64,000 bases of DNA from Glycomyces amatae (GCF_020991375.1 NZ_JAJLQZ010000004.1:186001-250000), one strand, 5' to 3'; positions 52,473 through 62,445 are shown, counted from the first letter of the stretch. The notes: generated from the sequence alone by a model not told the origin. Numbers and translations: made by a program.

Positions 52473-54010
52473 GCGTACACGTCCTCCTGGTTGCGGGTGA
52501 AGCGGAACATGACCGCCGAGATCGTGGCGACGATCAGGAAGATGAACACGCTGATGGCGCTCGCGAAGCCGTAGTCGGCGCTGGAGGACCCGAAGGCCTG
52601 CCGGAACGCGTAGGTGATCAAGAGGTCGGTGCCGCCGACCGCGTCCCCGGCCCCGAACGGATGGCCGCCCGAGAGCAGCTCGATCGCGTTGAAGTTGTTG
52701 AAGTTGAACGCGAACGAGGAGATCAGCAGCGGCGTCAGCGCGATCAGGAGCAGCGGCAGCGTGATCTTGCGGAACGCGGTCACCCCGGTGGCCCCGTCGA
52801 TCCTGGCCGCCTCCAGCGAGTCCGAGGGCAGGGCCTGGAGCGCGCCGAGCGAGATGAGGAACATGTAGGGCCAGCCCAGCCAGGTGTTGGCGATGAGGAC
52901 CATCGCCCGCGCCGACCAGGTGCCGCCGTACCAGTTCACGTTCAGGTTGAACAGGTCGTTGACGAGGCCGAAGTCGCGGTTGAACATCTGCGCCCACACC
53001 AGCAGCATCGCGAAGGACGGCATGGCGTACGGCAGGATCATGATCGTCCGGTAGACCTTGGTGCCGCGCATGTCGGGCTTGTTGAGCGCCATGGCGGTGC
53101 CGAGGCCGATCGCGAACGTGAGCAGGACCGATCCGGCCGCGAACATGACGTTCCAGGCGAAGATCCCGAGGAAGGGGCCGCGGATGTCGGGGTCGGTGAG
53201 GACGGCGAGGTAGTTGTCCGCGCCGATGTTCACGCGCCAGCCCACGAGCGCGGCCTGGCCGTCCTCGGTGAGGAAGCTGCCGGTCTCGTCGTCGGCGTGC
53301 CAGACGGTGCCCGTGGCGGTGTCGGTGATGCAGTCGCAGCCCTCGTCGTAGGAGCGCGTGGAGTGGCCCTCGAACGCGGACAGGCCCTGGACCTTGATGC
53401 CGGACTCGGGCCCGGTCGGGACCGCGAGCTCGGTGAGTTCACCCTGGCGCTCGCCCAGTTCGGCGAGGGTCCACACGGTGTAGTCGGGGGCGGCGGTGAC
53501 GCGGCCGGTGGCGTCGACGGTGGCCCCGTCGAGCTCGGTGAGGCCCTCTTCCGTTCCGGCCCAGGTGGAGCCGTCGGCCTCGTCGGTGAGCAGGAGGGTG
53601 AGCTCCCCGGCGGCGGACTCGCCGACCGCGAGGAGGTAGGTGGCGCCGCCGGGGGTCTGCTGGACCCCGGCGGCGATGATCGCCTCGGTGGCCTGCTCCT
53701 TGTCGACGCGGTGCCCGTCGCCGTAGTTGGAGAAGGAGGTGCCGATGGTCAGCACGACCGGGAGGATCTGGAAGGCGATGAGCAGCAGGGTGCCGGGGAC
53801 GAGGTACTTGAGCTGGATCGCCCGGCGCTGGAGGTAGACGTAGAAGACGACGGCGACCACGGCCGCCTCCAGCGCCAGGCCCCACCAGGCCTCGGCTGCG
53901 ATGAGCGGCATCGCCGCCCAGACGGCCAGCGCGGCGACCACCGCGAGTACGCCGATCTTGATGATCAGGCCCGCGGCGGTCGCAGAGCCTTGGGGCCGTT
54001 GGTCGAGCAC
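52469..54010 (-). CDS. maltose/alpha-glucoside ABC transporter permease, MalF-like with large extracellular loop
   Basis: A 513-residue permease. Eight hydrophobic segments are predicted. Between the third and fourth (about residues 95-280) lies an extracellular insertion of about 185 residues, the counterpart of the E. coli MalF P2 loop that grips the binding protein. This loop contains the Cys pair EGCDCITD. The EAA motif reads EAARIDGATGVTAFRKITLP. The start is GTG at 54010, 41 bases after the MalE-like stop. Length and loop match the long MalF class. Confidence 0.92.
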   Translation of the reverse strand: MLDQRPQGSATAAGLIIKIGVLAVVAALAVWAAMPLIAAEAWWGLALEAAVVAVVFYVYLQRRAIQLKYLVPGTLLLIAFQILPVVLTIGTSFSNYGDGHRVDKEQATEAIIAAGVQQTPGGATYLLAVGESAAGELTLLLTDEADGSTWAGTEEGLTELDGATVDATGRVTAAPDYTVWTLAELGERQGELTELAVPTGPESGIKVQGLSAFEGHSTRSYDEGCDCITDTATGTVWHADDETGSFLTEDGQAALVGWRVNIGADNYLAVLTDPDIRGPFLGIFAWNVMFAAGSVLLTFAIGLGTAMALNKPDMRGTKVYRTIMILPYAMPSFAMLLVWAQMFNRDFGLVNDLFNLNVNWYGGTWSARAMVLIANTWLGWPYMFLISLGALQALPSDSLEAARIDGATGVTAFRKITLPLLLIALTPLLISSFAFNFNNFNAIELLSGGHPFGAGDAVGGTDLLITYAFRQAFGSSSADYGFASAISVFIFLIVATISAVMFRFTRNQEDVYA

Positions 54011-54051
54011 AGTGCGATCCTTCGCTCGTCGAGGCTTACCGGGGGGCGCCG

Positions 54052-55293
54052 CTAGGAGCCGGCGACGGCGTCGCGGATGGACTGCGCGGCGGTCGCGGCG
54101 GCTTCCTCACCGGTGGAGACGCCGTCGACGGCGTCGGCCTGCGCGCGGCCGAAGGGCTCCCAGACGGCGTTCATCGCGGGGATGTTCGGCATCGGGACGG
54201 CGTCCTCGCCGGCGGCGGCGAAGCCCTGGACGTCGGTGTTGCCCTCGGAGTAGGTCTCGGCGGCGGCGGTCAGCGCCGGGAGGCGCCCGCCGGCCTCGGC
54301 CAGCTTGAGCTGGAGGTCCTCGGCGAGGACGTAGTTGGTGACGAACTCCTGGGCGAAGACGGCGTTCGCGGCGGTCGCGGAGACGTAGAAGCCCTGGACG
54401 CCGAGGAACGGCGCGGCCGGGCCCTCGCCCTCGAAGCCGGGGATGGCGGTGACCTCGTAGTTGAGGCCCGCGCCCTGGACGTCGGTGAGCGCCCACGGGC
54501 CCGAGATCATGAACGCGGTCTTCTGGTCGACGAAGAACGGGATCACGTTCGAGGCGTCGTAGGTGGTCTTGAGGACGCCCGCGGCGCCGAGCTCGGCGAA
54601 CTTCTCGAACGCGGCGATGCCGCCCTCGGAGTCGACGCCGACGTCGTTCGGGTCGAGGGTGCCGGTGCCGTCGTCCTTGAACAGGTAGCCGCCCATGGAG
54701 GAGAACAGCGGGTAGGCGCTGTAGGCGTTGCCGTCGACGCCGACCTCCATGGTGAGGACCTCGTCGGTGCCCGCGGCCTCGCCGGCGGTGACGAGCTCCT
54801 CGAAGGTGGCGGGGGCGGTCGGGGCCAGGTCGGTGTTGCGGATGAGGGCGAGGTTCTCCAGCGCGTAGGGGACGCCGTAGACGTTGCCGTCGACGGTGAA
54901 GGCCTTGACGGAGGCCTCGCTGAGGGCGGCCTTCTTGTCGTCGGCCAGGGTGACGGGGGAGATGACGCCGTCGGCGGCGAACTGCCCGGACCAGTCGTGC
55001 GCGCCCACCACGATGTCGGGGCCCTGGCCCTGCTCGGCGGCGGTGAGGAAGTCCTCGCGGAGGGTCTCCACGTGCTCCTCGACGGTGACCTTCACGCCGA
55101 CGGAGGTCTCGAAGTCCTTGACGAACTCCTTGAGGACGGAAGTGCGGGTCTCGTCGGCCCAGATGACCAGCTCGCCGGAGAACGCGCTCGTCTCCTCGCT
55201 CGACGAGTCGCCGCCGTCGTCCGAACCGCAGGCGGCGGCCGCGCCGAGAGCGGCGGCCGAGGCGGCGGTGATACCCAGGGTCCTTCTACGCAT
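54052..55293 (-). CDS. maltose/alpha-glucoside-binding lipoprotein, MalE-like
   Basis: A 413-residue extracellular binding protein of the MalE family. The signal peptide ends at AAAAC with a twin-Arg-like RRR start, and an acidic Ser/Asp linker follows. Core motifs include GELVIWADE, DIVVGAHDWSGQFAADG and VPYALENLALIRN, plus AFMISGPWAL, all typical of maltose-binding proteins. GAGGAG precedes the ATG at 55293. It is the first gene of the operon, and its promoter is shared with the divergent LacI-type repressor gene. Confidence 0.92.
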   Translation of the reverse strand: MRRRTLGITAASAAALGAAAACGSDDGGDSSSEETSAFSGELVIWADETRTSVLKEFVKDFETSVGVKVTVEEHVETLREDFLTAAEQGQGPDIVVGAHDWSGQFAADGVISPVTLADDKKAALSEASVKAFTVDGNVYGVPYALENLALIRNTDLAPTAPATFEELVTAGEAAGTDEVLTMEVGVDGNAYSAYPLFSSMGGYLFKDDGTGTLDPNDVGVDSEGGIAAFEKFAELGAAGVLKTTYDASNVIPFFVDQKTAFMISGPWALTDVQGAGLNYEVTAIPGFEGEGPAAPFLGVQGFYVSATAANAVFAQEFVTNYVLAEDLQLKLAEAGGRLPALTAAAETYSEGNTDVQGFAAAGEDAVPMPNIPAMNAVWEPFGRAQADAVDGVSTGEEAAATAAQSIRDAVAGS

Positions 55294-55373
55294 GTCTTCT
55301 TCTCTCCTCATTGAGGGGCCCCGGGGCGGGGGCCGACGGCCCGGGACTCGCGTCCCGACTCCACCACACATTA

Positions 55374-55421
55374 GCAAGATGTTTCAGAATCAGGAAAGCC
55401 TTGCAACCAAACTGTTGCCAA
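55374..55421. promoter_or_regulatory. MalR-type operator region between malE-like and lacI-type genes
   Basis: Near-palindrome TTGCAAC, six bases, GTTGCcAA at 55401-55421, flanked by GAAAG and CTTTC. A further GCAAG at 55374-55378 mirrors CTTGC at 55399-55403. CTTGCAA-type elements are the known pattern for MalR/AglR repressors. Confidence 0.6.
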
Positions 55422-55434
55422 CTTTCAGATAGGC

Positions 55435-55446
55435 TAGTCTGTCATC
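55435..55446 (+). promoter_or_regulatory. leaderless promoter -10 element for the LacI-type gene
   Basis: TAGTCT at 55435-55440 followed by six bases and the ATG at 55447. Confidence 0.55.
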
Positions 55447-56445
55447 ATGCGGCTTCGACTCTCTGACATCGCCCGGCAGGCCGGGGTCAGTGAGGCAACG
55501 GTGTCCCGGGTGCTCAACGACAAGCCCGGGGTCGGTCAGCAGACCCGACAGTCCGTCCTCACTGCCCTCGACGTGCTCGGCTACGAACGCCCCCAGGCAC
55601 TTCGCAAGCACGCTATCGGCCTGATCGGCCTCGTCGTGCCCGAACTGGAGAACCCGATCTTCCCGCTCTACGCGCAGACGATCTCCAACGTCCTGGCCGG
55701 TTCGGGGTACACCCCGGTGCTCTGCACGCAGACCCCCGGCGGGGTCTCCGAGGACGAGTTCGTGGAGATGCTCCGTGAAAGGGCCGTCGCCGGCATCATC
55801 TTCGTCTCAGGGCTCCACGCCGACACCGCCGCGAGCACTGAGCGGTACCAGGAACTCAAGGACAAGCGCTTGCCGGTCGCGTTCGTCACCGGCCACCCTG
55901 CGGGGGTCGAAGCCGCCTCCTTCTCCTGCGACGACACCGTCGCCGCCCGCATCGCGGTCGAGCACCTCGCCGGACTCGGCCACGAGAAGATCGGCCTCGT
56001 GTCCGGCCCCGACCGCTACTGGCCGGTGCGCCGCAAGATCGCCGGCTACCGCGCCGCCATGCAGGAGGTCGGCCCCGAGCTCATCGAGCTCACCCTCTTC
56101 GGCGAGCAGGGCGGCCACGCCGCCGCGTCCCGCCTCATCGACCGCGGCGCCACCGCGGTCGTCTGCGGCTCGGACATGATGGCCCTCGGCGCGATCCGCG
56201 CCGCCGAGGAGCGCGGCCTCGCCGTCCCCGCGGACTTCTCCGTCGTCGGCTACGACGACTCCCCCCTCATCGCGCACACCAACCCCCCGCTCACGACCGT
56301 GCGGCAGCCGGTGCGCGACATCGCCACCGCCGCCGCCCGGACGCTGCTCGACGAGATCGCCGGGCAGCCCACCCCCTCGTCGGAATACCTGTTCCGGCCC
56401 GAACTCGTCGTACGCGGTTCCACCGGTGCGGCGCCCCGCGATTGA
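55447..56445 (+). CDS. LacI family repressor, MalR-like
   Basis: A 332-residue repressor. The helix-turn-helix is at residues 3-50 (LSDIARQAGVSEATVSRVLN) with the hinge helix YERPQALR. The sugar-sensing domain spans about 58-330, with VVGYDDSPLIAHTNPPLTTV near its end. It is divergent from the maltose-type ABC operon and its stop codon overlaps the region just before the GH13 glucosidase, so it most likely controls both. Confidence 0.9.
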   Translation: MRLRLSDIARQAGVSEATVSRVLNDKPGVGQQTRQSVLTALDVLGYERPQALRKHAIGLIGLVVPELENPIFPLYAQTISNVLAGSGYTPVLCTQTPGGVSEDEFVEMLRERAVAGIIFVSGLHADTAASTERYQELKDKRLPVAFVTGHPAGVEAASFSCDDTVAARIAVEHLAGLGHEKIGLVSGPDRYWPVRRKIAGYRAAMQEVGPELIELTLFGEQGGHAAASRLIDRGATAVVCGSDMMALGAIRAAEERGLAVPADFSVVGYDDSPLIAHTNPPLTTVRQPVRDIATAAARTLLDEIAGQPTPSSEYLFRPELVVRGSTGAAPRD

Positions 56446-56459
56446 AAGGGAACTGCCCG

Positions 56460-58022
56460 ATGAGTGAACACTGGTGGCGCGACGCGGTCATCTACCAGGT
56501 GTACCCGCGCTCCTTCGCCGACGCGAACGGGGACGGGATGGGGGACCTGGAGGGCATCCGCTCCCGCATCCCCTACCTCGCGAAGCTCGGCGTCGACGCC
56601 ATCTGGCTGTCGCCGTTCTACGCCTCGCCCCAGAAGGACGCGGGCTACGACGTGTCCGACTACCGCGCCATCGACCCGCGCTTCGGCGGCCTCGACGACT
56701 TCGACCGGATGCTCGAGGCCGCCCACGAAGCGGGCATCCGCCTCATCGTCGACCTGGTCCCCAACCACACCTCCTCCGAGCACGTCTGGTTCCAGGCGGC
56801 CCTCGCCGCGGCCCCCGGCTCGCCCGAACGAGAGCGCTACCACTTCCGCGACGTCGACCCGCAGGCCCCGGACACCCCGCCGAACAACTGGCAGTCGATC
56901 TTCGGCGGCCCGGCCTGGACGCAGACCCCCGACGGCAAGCAGTGGTACCTGCACCTGTTCGACGCGACCCAGCCGGACCTGAACTGGGACAACGCCGAGG
57001 TCCACGAGGAGTTCAAGTCGGTCCTGCGCTTCTGGCTCGACCGCGGCGTCGACGGCTTCCGCATCGACGTCGCCCACGGCATGGTCAAGGCCAAGGGCCT
57101 GCCCGACACCGGCGGCGACGGCACCATCGAGATGATCGGCACCACGCAGGCCCCGTTCTTCGACCAGGACGGCGTCCACGACATCTACCGCACCTGGCGC
57201 CCCATCATCGAGGAGTACGAGGGCGACCGGATCTTCGTGGCCGAGGCCTGGACCGACTCGGCCGAGCGCCGCTCGCTCTACCTGCGCCCCGACGAGCTCC
57301 ACCAGGCGTTCAACTTCGACCTGGTGCTGGCCCCGTTCAGCGCGGTCGACTTCCGCAAGGCGATCGACTCCGAGATCGCCAACAACGCGGGCGTGGGCGC
57401 GCCCTGCACGTGGGTGCTGTCCAACCACGACGTGCAGCGCCACGTGACCCGCTACGGCGGCGGCGCCCAGGGCCTGGCCCGCGCCAAGGCCGCGACGCAG
57501 CTGCTCCTGTCGCTGCCGGGCGTCGTGTACGTCTACCAGGGCGAGGAGCTGGGGCTCAACGAGGTCCTCGACCTGCCCGCCGAGGTCCGCGAGGACCCCA
57601 CGTTCTTCCGCACCAACGGGGAGCAGATCGGCCGCGACGGCTGCCGCGTCCCGCTGCCGTGGGCGAAGGACGGCGCCTCGCTGGGCTTCGGCCCGGCGGG
57701 CGAGCCGTGGCTGCCGCAGCCCGCGGACTGGGCGGACCTGTCGGTGGAGGCCGAGGACGGCGCCGAGGGCTCGACCCTCGAGTTCTACCGCGCGGCGATC
57801 AACCTGCGCAAGGAGCTGCGCGCCGGGGTCACCGGCCTGACCTGGCTGGCCGACCCGGGCGAGAACGCCTTCGCGTTCGACAACGGGGCCTTCGTCGCGG
57901 TCGTGAACTTCGGCGACGAGCCGGTCCCGGTAGCCGAGTACGACACCGAGGTCCTCCTGGCGAGCGCCCCGCTCGAGAACGGGAACCTCCCGGGCGGCGC
58001 GGCCGTCTGGTTCGCCAAGTAG
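56460..58022 (+). CDS. GH13 alpha-glucosidase (oligo-1,6-glucosidase type)
   Basis: Cytoplasmic hydrolase for imported maltose and malto- or isomalto-oligosaccharides. The 520-residue protein has the GH13 catalytic triad: nucleophile Asp203 in GFRIDVAHG, acid/base Glu262 in FVAEAW and Asp324 in LSNHDVQRH. The opening WWRDAVIYQVYPRSFADANGDG and the DLVPNHTS block are family hallmarks. No signal peptide. The ATG at 56460 follows AAGGGA. It is in an operon with the LacI-type repressor. Exact linkage specificity cannot be read from the sequence. Confidence 0.93.
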   Translation: MSEHWWRDAVIYQVYPRSFADANGDGMGDLEGIRSRIPYLAKLGVDAIWLSPFYASPQKDAGYDVSDYRAIDPRFGGLDDFDRMLEAAHEAGIRLIVDLVPNHTSSEHVWFQAALAAAPGSPERERYHFRDVDPQAPDTPPNNWQSIFGGPAWTQTPDGKQWYLHLFDATQPDLNWDNAEVHEEFKSVLRFWLDRGVDGFRIDVAHGMVKAKGLPDTGGDGTIEMIGTTQAPFFDQDGVHDIYRTWRPIIEEYEGDRIFVAEAWTDSAERRSLYLRPDELHQAFNFDLVLAPFSAVDFRKAIDSEIANNAGVGAPCTWVLSNHDVQRHVTRYGGGAQGLARAKAATQLLLSLPGVVYVYQGEELGLNEVLDLPAEVREDPTFFRTNGEQIGRDGCRVPLPWAKDGASLGFGPAGEPWLPQPADWADLSVEAEDGAEGSTLEFYRAAINLRKELRAGVTGLTWLADPGENAFAFDNGAFVAVVNFGDEPVPVAEYDTEVLLASAPLENGNLPGGAAVWFAK

Positions 58023-58038
58023 CGCAAGGCGAACGAAG

Positions 58039-58064
58039 GGGCCCGGAGCGTACGTTCCGGGCCC
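58039..58064 (+). terminator. hairpin after the GH13 gene
   Basis: GGGCCCGGA pairs with TTCCGGGCCC (12 of 13 arm positions in total, 58039-58051 with 58052-58064), 17 bases after the stop codon. Confidence 0.7.
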
Positions 58065-58130
58065 GCTGCCATTGCATTCCGCACCGGACGACACGCCACG
58101 TCGAAACATGAAATCCGACGACAGGTCGCC

Positions 58131-58142
58131 TAGCATTGCTCT
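58131..58142 (+). promoter_or_regulatory. leaderless promoter -10 element for vapB
   Basis: TAGCAT at 58131-58136 followed by six bases and the ATG at 58143. Confidence 0.5.
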
Positions 58143-58379
58143 ATGGCAACCGTAGAAGTCCATGACCTGTCGGACGCACTCGTGGCGAAACTGCGCGAGC
58201 GTGCAGAGCGTTCGCATCAGTCCTTCGACGCCTATCTCAGGAGCATATTCGAGCGTGCGTCCCAAGTCATCAGTGTTGAAGAGGCCATCGCCCGAGGGCG
58301 GGAAATCTCGAAGGGCAGCGGTGTCACGGCCGACGATGTGGTCGCCGCCCTCGAAGAGAGCCGGGCAGCGCGCGAGTGA
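58143..58379 (+). CDS. type II antitoxin, VapB/FitA-like
   Basis: A 78-residue ribbon-helix-helix antitoxin. The N-terminus ATVEVHDLSDALVAKLRERAERS forms the DNA-binding strand-helix, and the C-terminal half is the toxin-binding tail. It overlaps the start of a VapC gene by GTGA, the normal gene order. The antitoxin reading frame is intact, while the toxin frame is broken. Base composition is somewhat lower in GC than that of neighbours, as often seen for mobile toxin-antitoxin pairs. Confidence 0.82.
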   Translation: MATVEVHDLSDALVAKLRERAERSHQSFDAYLRSIFERASQVISVEEAIARGREISKGSGVTADDVVAALEESRAARE

Positions 58380-58766
58380 TCGTCATCGACACATCGGCGA
58401 TGGTCGAGTTTGCTCATTGGCGAGGACGAACGGGCCGAGAAGGCCCGCGAAGCCGTCACGGGCGAGGCGCTCGCGGCACCGCATGCGATCGACCTCGAGT
58501 TCACGTCGGTCCTCCGCGGCATGACCATCGGTCGAAAACTCTCCGAGGACAAGGCCGAAGCGGCTCTCTCCACCCTTGAGCAGCTCGATCTGCGAAGGTA
58601 CGACCACACGTGGTACCTGCCCCGGATTTGGGAGCTGCGAGCGAACATGTGGCCGTACGATGCGGCGTTCATCGCGCTTGCGGAGGCTCTGGGGATTCCA
58701 TTGCTCACCGCCGACAGGAAGTTCGGCGGAGTCCCGAAGACCGGATGCGCGGTCATCACGGTCTGA
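58376..58766 (+). pseudogene. VapC PIN-domain toxin, frameshifted
   Basis: Would be a magnesium-dependent RNase. The GTG at 58376 starts MIVIDTSAMVE, with the first catalytic Asp5, and then the frame degenerates. The rest of the PIN domain continues in the +1 frame as LLIGEDERAEKAREAV through ALAAPHAIDLEFTSVL, PRIWELRANMWPYDAAF and LLTADRKFGG to a stop at 58766. The switch is at the T run 58409-58411: removing one T joins the two parts seamlessly. It is thus either a one-base inactivating insertion or a sequencing error; programmed frameshifting is less likely. Confidence 0.85.
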
Positions 58767-58776
58767 GGAGACGACA

Positions 58777-58802
58777 GGGCCCGGAGCTTTTGCTCCGGGC
58801 CC
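58777..58802. terminator. bidirectional hairpin between vapC and fba
   Basis: Perfect 11-base stem (58777-58787 with 58792-58802), TTTT loop; 20 bases from the fba stop on the minus strand. Confidence 0.8.
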
Positions 58803-58822
58803 CTTCGTTCGCCTTGCGGCGC

Positions 58823-59845
<1,023 letters not shown>

Positions 59846-60018
59846 GCTGCCTGCTCCTTAGACAAGTCGTTGAATGCTCCCCGACCGGGGGCGGTGCTCA
59901 GACGCCGCTGTCTGATGGCCTCGAACCGTTGCGTCGGGGTGAAGTATTGCCCACGACCGTGTGAAGGCCCTCCTCAGGCTACCTGTTGGTTCGCAGGCCG
60001 CACGGGCACGGGCGCGTC

Positions 60019-60031
60019 TACGGTGGGTTAT
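60019..60031 (+). promoter_or_regulatory. leaderless promoter -10 element
   Basis: TACGGT at 60019-60024 followed by seven bases and the ATG at 60032, identical to the hexamer before the gene at 51022. Confidence 0.5.
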
Positions 60032-60232
60032 ATGAACTATCACCAGGAATGGGCGGACGAGTCCGACGAGTTGTCCGAGTTCGATCTGGCGAACTCGGCG
60101 GACCCGCCGGACGAGGGCGACCCCGAGGAGAACGTGACCGAGGACGAGGGCGTCGCCCCGGACGAGGCCGACCCGGCGGACGCGGCCGAGCAGCGCCGGG
60201 TGATCGTCGAGGACGAGGAGGAACCCCGGTAG
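60032..60232 (+). CDS. very acidic 66-residue protein, unknown function
   Basis: About 40 percent of its residues are Asp or Glu, with Pro and Ala making up most of the rest (NSADPPDEGDPEE and similar). There is no hydrophobic segment and no Cys. A leaderless promoter before it and a strong terminator right after it support a real transcription unit. It may be disordered; no family is recognised. Confidence 0.6.
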   Translation: MNYHQEWADESDELSEFDLANSADPPDEGDPEENVTEDEGVAPDEADPADAAEQRRVIVEDEEEPR

Positions 60233-60238
60233 GGACGG

Positions 60239-60278
60239 CACCGGGCCCGTCCCCGCGTTCGCGGTGACGGGCCCGGTG
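60239..60278 (+). terminator. hairpin after the acidic small gene
   Basis: Perfect 13-base outer stem (60239-60251 with 60266-60278) with a further CCGCG/CGCGG stem inside, seven bases after the stop codon. Confidence 0.75.
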
Positions 60279-60280
60279 GT

Positions 60281-60382
60281 GCTTCAGGCGGCCCGGGCCG
60301 CGCCCAGCTGCTGTGCTTCAGACAGTCGAGGCTGCGCCCAGCTGCTGTGCTTCAGGCAATCTAGGCTGCGCCCAGCTTGTCG
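60281..60382. repeat. three tandem 34-base repeats at the 3' end of the oligopeptidase gene
   Basis: GCTTCAG recurs at 60281, 60315 and 60349, and CGCCCAGCT at 60301, 60335 and 60369, always 34 bases apart. The third copy contains the last codons and stop of the minus-strand gene; the other two lie beyond the stop. Because 34 is not a multiple of three, each copy is in a different frame. Confidence 0.85.
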
Positions 60383-62433
60383 AGCACCCACGCCAGGTTG
60401 AAGGCCTCTTCCTCCCAGGCGTCGTAGCGGCCCGAGCGGCCGCCGTGCCCGGCCTCCATCTCGGTCTTGAGCAGCACGTCGGACTCCGGGCTCTCGTGGC
60501 GCAGCTTCGCGATCCACTTGGCGGGCTCGTGGAAGCCCACCCGGATGTCGTTCAGGCTGGTCACCGCCAGGATGGACGGGTAGCGGACGCTCGTGACGTT
60601 CTCGTAGGGCGAGTACGACTTCATGTACTCGTAGACCTCCGCCGACTCCAGCGGGTTGCCCCACTCCTCCCACTCGCCGACGGTGAGCGGCATGGTCGGG
60701 TCGAGGATCGTGTTGAGCGCGTCCACGAACGGCACGTCGGCGAGGATGCCGGCGAACCGCTCGGGGGCGAGGTTGGCGACCGCGCCCATGAGGAGGCCGC
60801 CGGCCGAGCCGCCGCGGGCGACGATCCGGTCGGGGGCGGCCCAGCCCGCCTTGACGAGGTGGTCCGCGCTGTCCACGAAGTCGGTGAACGTGTGCTTCTT
60901 GTGCAGGAGCTTGCCCTGCTCGTACCACTGCCGGCCCATCTCGCCGCCGCCCCTGACGTGCGCGATCGCGAAGACCACGCCCCGGTCGAGGAGGCTGAGG
61001 CGGGCGATGGAGAAGTACGGGTCGATGGAGTGCTCGTAGGAGCCGTAGCCGTACAGCAGGCACGGCGCGGTCCCGTCGGGTTCGACGCCGGCCTTGGCGA
61101 CGATCGAGATCGGGATCCGGGTGCCGTCGGCGGCGGTGGCCCACTCCCGGTACTGGGCGTAGTCGGCCGGGTCGAACTCGCCGAGCACGGCGGTGCGCTT
61201 GCGCAGGTGCAGCTCGGCGGTGTCGATGTCGTAGTCGTAGACCGACGGCGGGGTCACCAGCGAGCCGTAGCCGATGCGCAGCTGGCGCGAGTCGTAGTCG
61301 GGGTTCTGGCCCAGGCCGACGTCGTAGAGCGGCTCGTCGAAGGCGATCTCGGTGAGGCGGCCCTCCGCGTCCAGCAGGGCGACCCGGGGGAGGCCGGCGC
61401 GGCGCAGTGAGACGACGGCGTGGCCGGCGAAGGCCTCGACGGACTCGAGTCGGACGGCCTCGTCGTGCGGGATGACCTCGTGGAAGCGGGTGGTGTCCTC
61501 GACGGGGGTCCAGCCGAGGGCGAAGTTCTCCGCGTCCTTGTTGTGCAGCACCCAGAACCGGTCGCCCTGGTGGTCGATGACGACCTCGACGCCCTGCTCG
61601 CGCCCGTTCCCGAAGACGGTGAACTCGCCCGTGGGGTCGTCGGCGTCGAGGTAGCGGTACTCGGTGGTGGTCGAGGAGCCCGAGTAGACCACGAGGTAGC
61701 CCTTGGAGCGGGTCAGGCCGATGCCGGTGCGGAACCGCTCGTCGTCCTCCTGGTAGACGAGCACGTCCTCGGTCTCGCCGAGGACGTGGCGCCACACCTG
61801 GTGGGGGCGCCAGGCGTCGTCGACCTTGGTGTAGAAGAACACCGAGCCGTCGGCCGACCACGCGCCGCCGTAGAAGACGCCCGCGATCTCGTCGGCGAAG
61901 ACCTCGCCGGTGCGCAGGTCCTTGAACCGCAGGGTGAACCGCTCGTCGCCGGAGTAGTTGACGGCGAAGGCGAGGAGGTTCCCGTCGGGGGAGACGTCGT
62001 AGATGCCCAGGGAGAAGAAGTCGTGCCCTTCGGCGAGGGCGTTGCCGTCGACGAGGACCTCCTCGCCCTCGACGGCGGCGCCCGCCTCGATCTCGGGCGG
62101 CGTGTCCCCGGCGGCCTTGAGGCGGCACTGGATCGCGTACTGCTTGCCCTCTTCGGTGCGCCCGTAGTACCACCAGCCGCCGTCCCTGACGGGGACGGAC
62201 AGGTCGGTCTCCTGGGTGCGGTCCTTGATCTCGCCGAAGATCGCCTTGCGCAGGCCCGCGAGGTGGGCGGTGCGCGATTCGGCGTAGGCGTTCTCGGCGT
62301 TGAGGTAGTCCCGGGTCTGGGGGTCCTCGGGGTCCTTGAGCCAGGAGTAAGGGTCGTTCACGGTGTCGCCGTGCTGAATGCGCGAGTGGTCGCGGCGAGG
62401 GGCCGCGGGTTTAGCGGGTTGCGTTTCCGACAT
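60361..62433 (-). CDS. ptrB: oligopeptidase B (S9A serine peptidase)
   Basis: Cytosolic peptidase that cleaves short peptides after basic residues. The 690-residue protein has the expected seven-bladed propeller (about 75-400) and alpha/beta-hydrolase domain. The catalytic Ser543 is in RGGSAGGLLMGAV, Asp in LNDIRVGFHEP and His in [26 protein letters not shown] and KKHTFTDF are oligopeptidase B signatures. A TACAGT -10 element six bases before the ATG indicates a leaderless transcript. The 34-base repeat unit covers the very 3' end (DKLGAA stop). Confidence 0.94.
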   Translation of the reverse strand: MSETQPAKPAAPRRDHSRIQHGDTVNDPYSWLKDPEDPQTRDYLNAENAYAESRTAHLAGLRKAIFGEIKDRTQETDLSVPVRDGGWWYYGRTEEGKQYAIQCRLKAAGDTPPEIEAGAAVEGEEVLVDGNALAEGHDFFSLGIYDVSPDGNLLAFAVNYSGDERFTLRFKDLRTGEVFADEIAGVFYGGAWSADGSVFFYTKVDDAWRPHQVWRHVLGETEDVLVYQEDDERFRTGIGLTRSKGYLVVYSGSSTTTEYRYLDADDPTGEFTVFGNGREQGVEVVIDHQGDRFWVLHNKDAENFALGWTPVEDTTRFHEVIPHDEAVRLESVEAFAGHAVVSLRRAGLPRVALLDAEGRLTEIAFDEPLYDVGLGQNPDYDSRQLRIGYGSLVTPPSVYDYDIDTAELHLRKRTAVLGEFDPADYAQYREWATAADGTRIPISIVAKAGVEPDGTAPCLLYGYGSYEHSIDPYFSIARLSLLDRGVVFAIAHVRGGGEMGRQWYEQGKLLHKKHTFTDFVDSADHLVKAGWAAPDRIVARGGSAGGLLMGAVANLAPERFAGILADVPFVDALNTILDPTMPLTVGEWEEWGNPLESAEVYEYMKSYSPYENVTSVRYPSILAVTSLNDIRVGFHEPAKWIAKLRHESPESDVLLKTEMEAGHGGRSGRYDAWEEEAFNLAWVLDKLGAA

Positions 62434-62439
62434 GCCTCA

Positions 62440-62445
62440 ACTGTA
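62440..62445 (-). promoter_or_regulatory. leaderless promoter -10 element for ptrB
   Basis: TACAGT on the minus strand at 62445-62440, six bases from the ATG at 62433. Confidence 0.55.

Noticed and set aside
58410-58766. A separate intact gene starting at the TTG at 58410
   Set aside because: Its product lacks the first strand and catalytic Asp of the PIN domain, which are encoded just upstream in another frame; a frameshifted vapC explains both parts.
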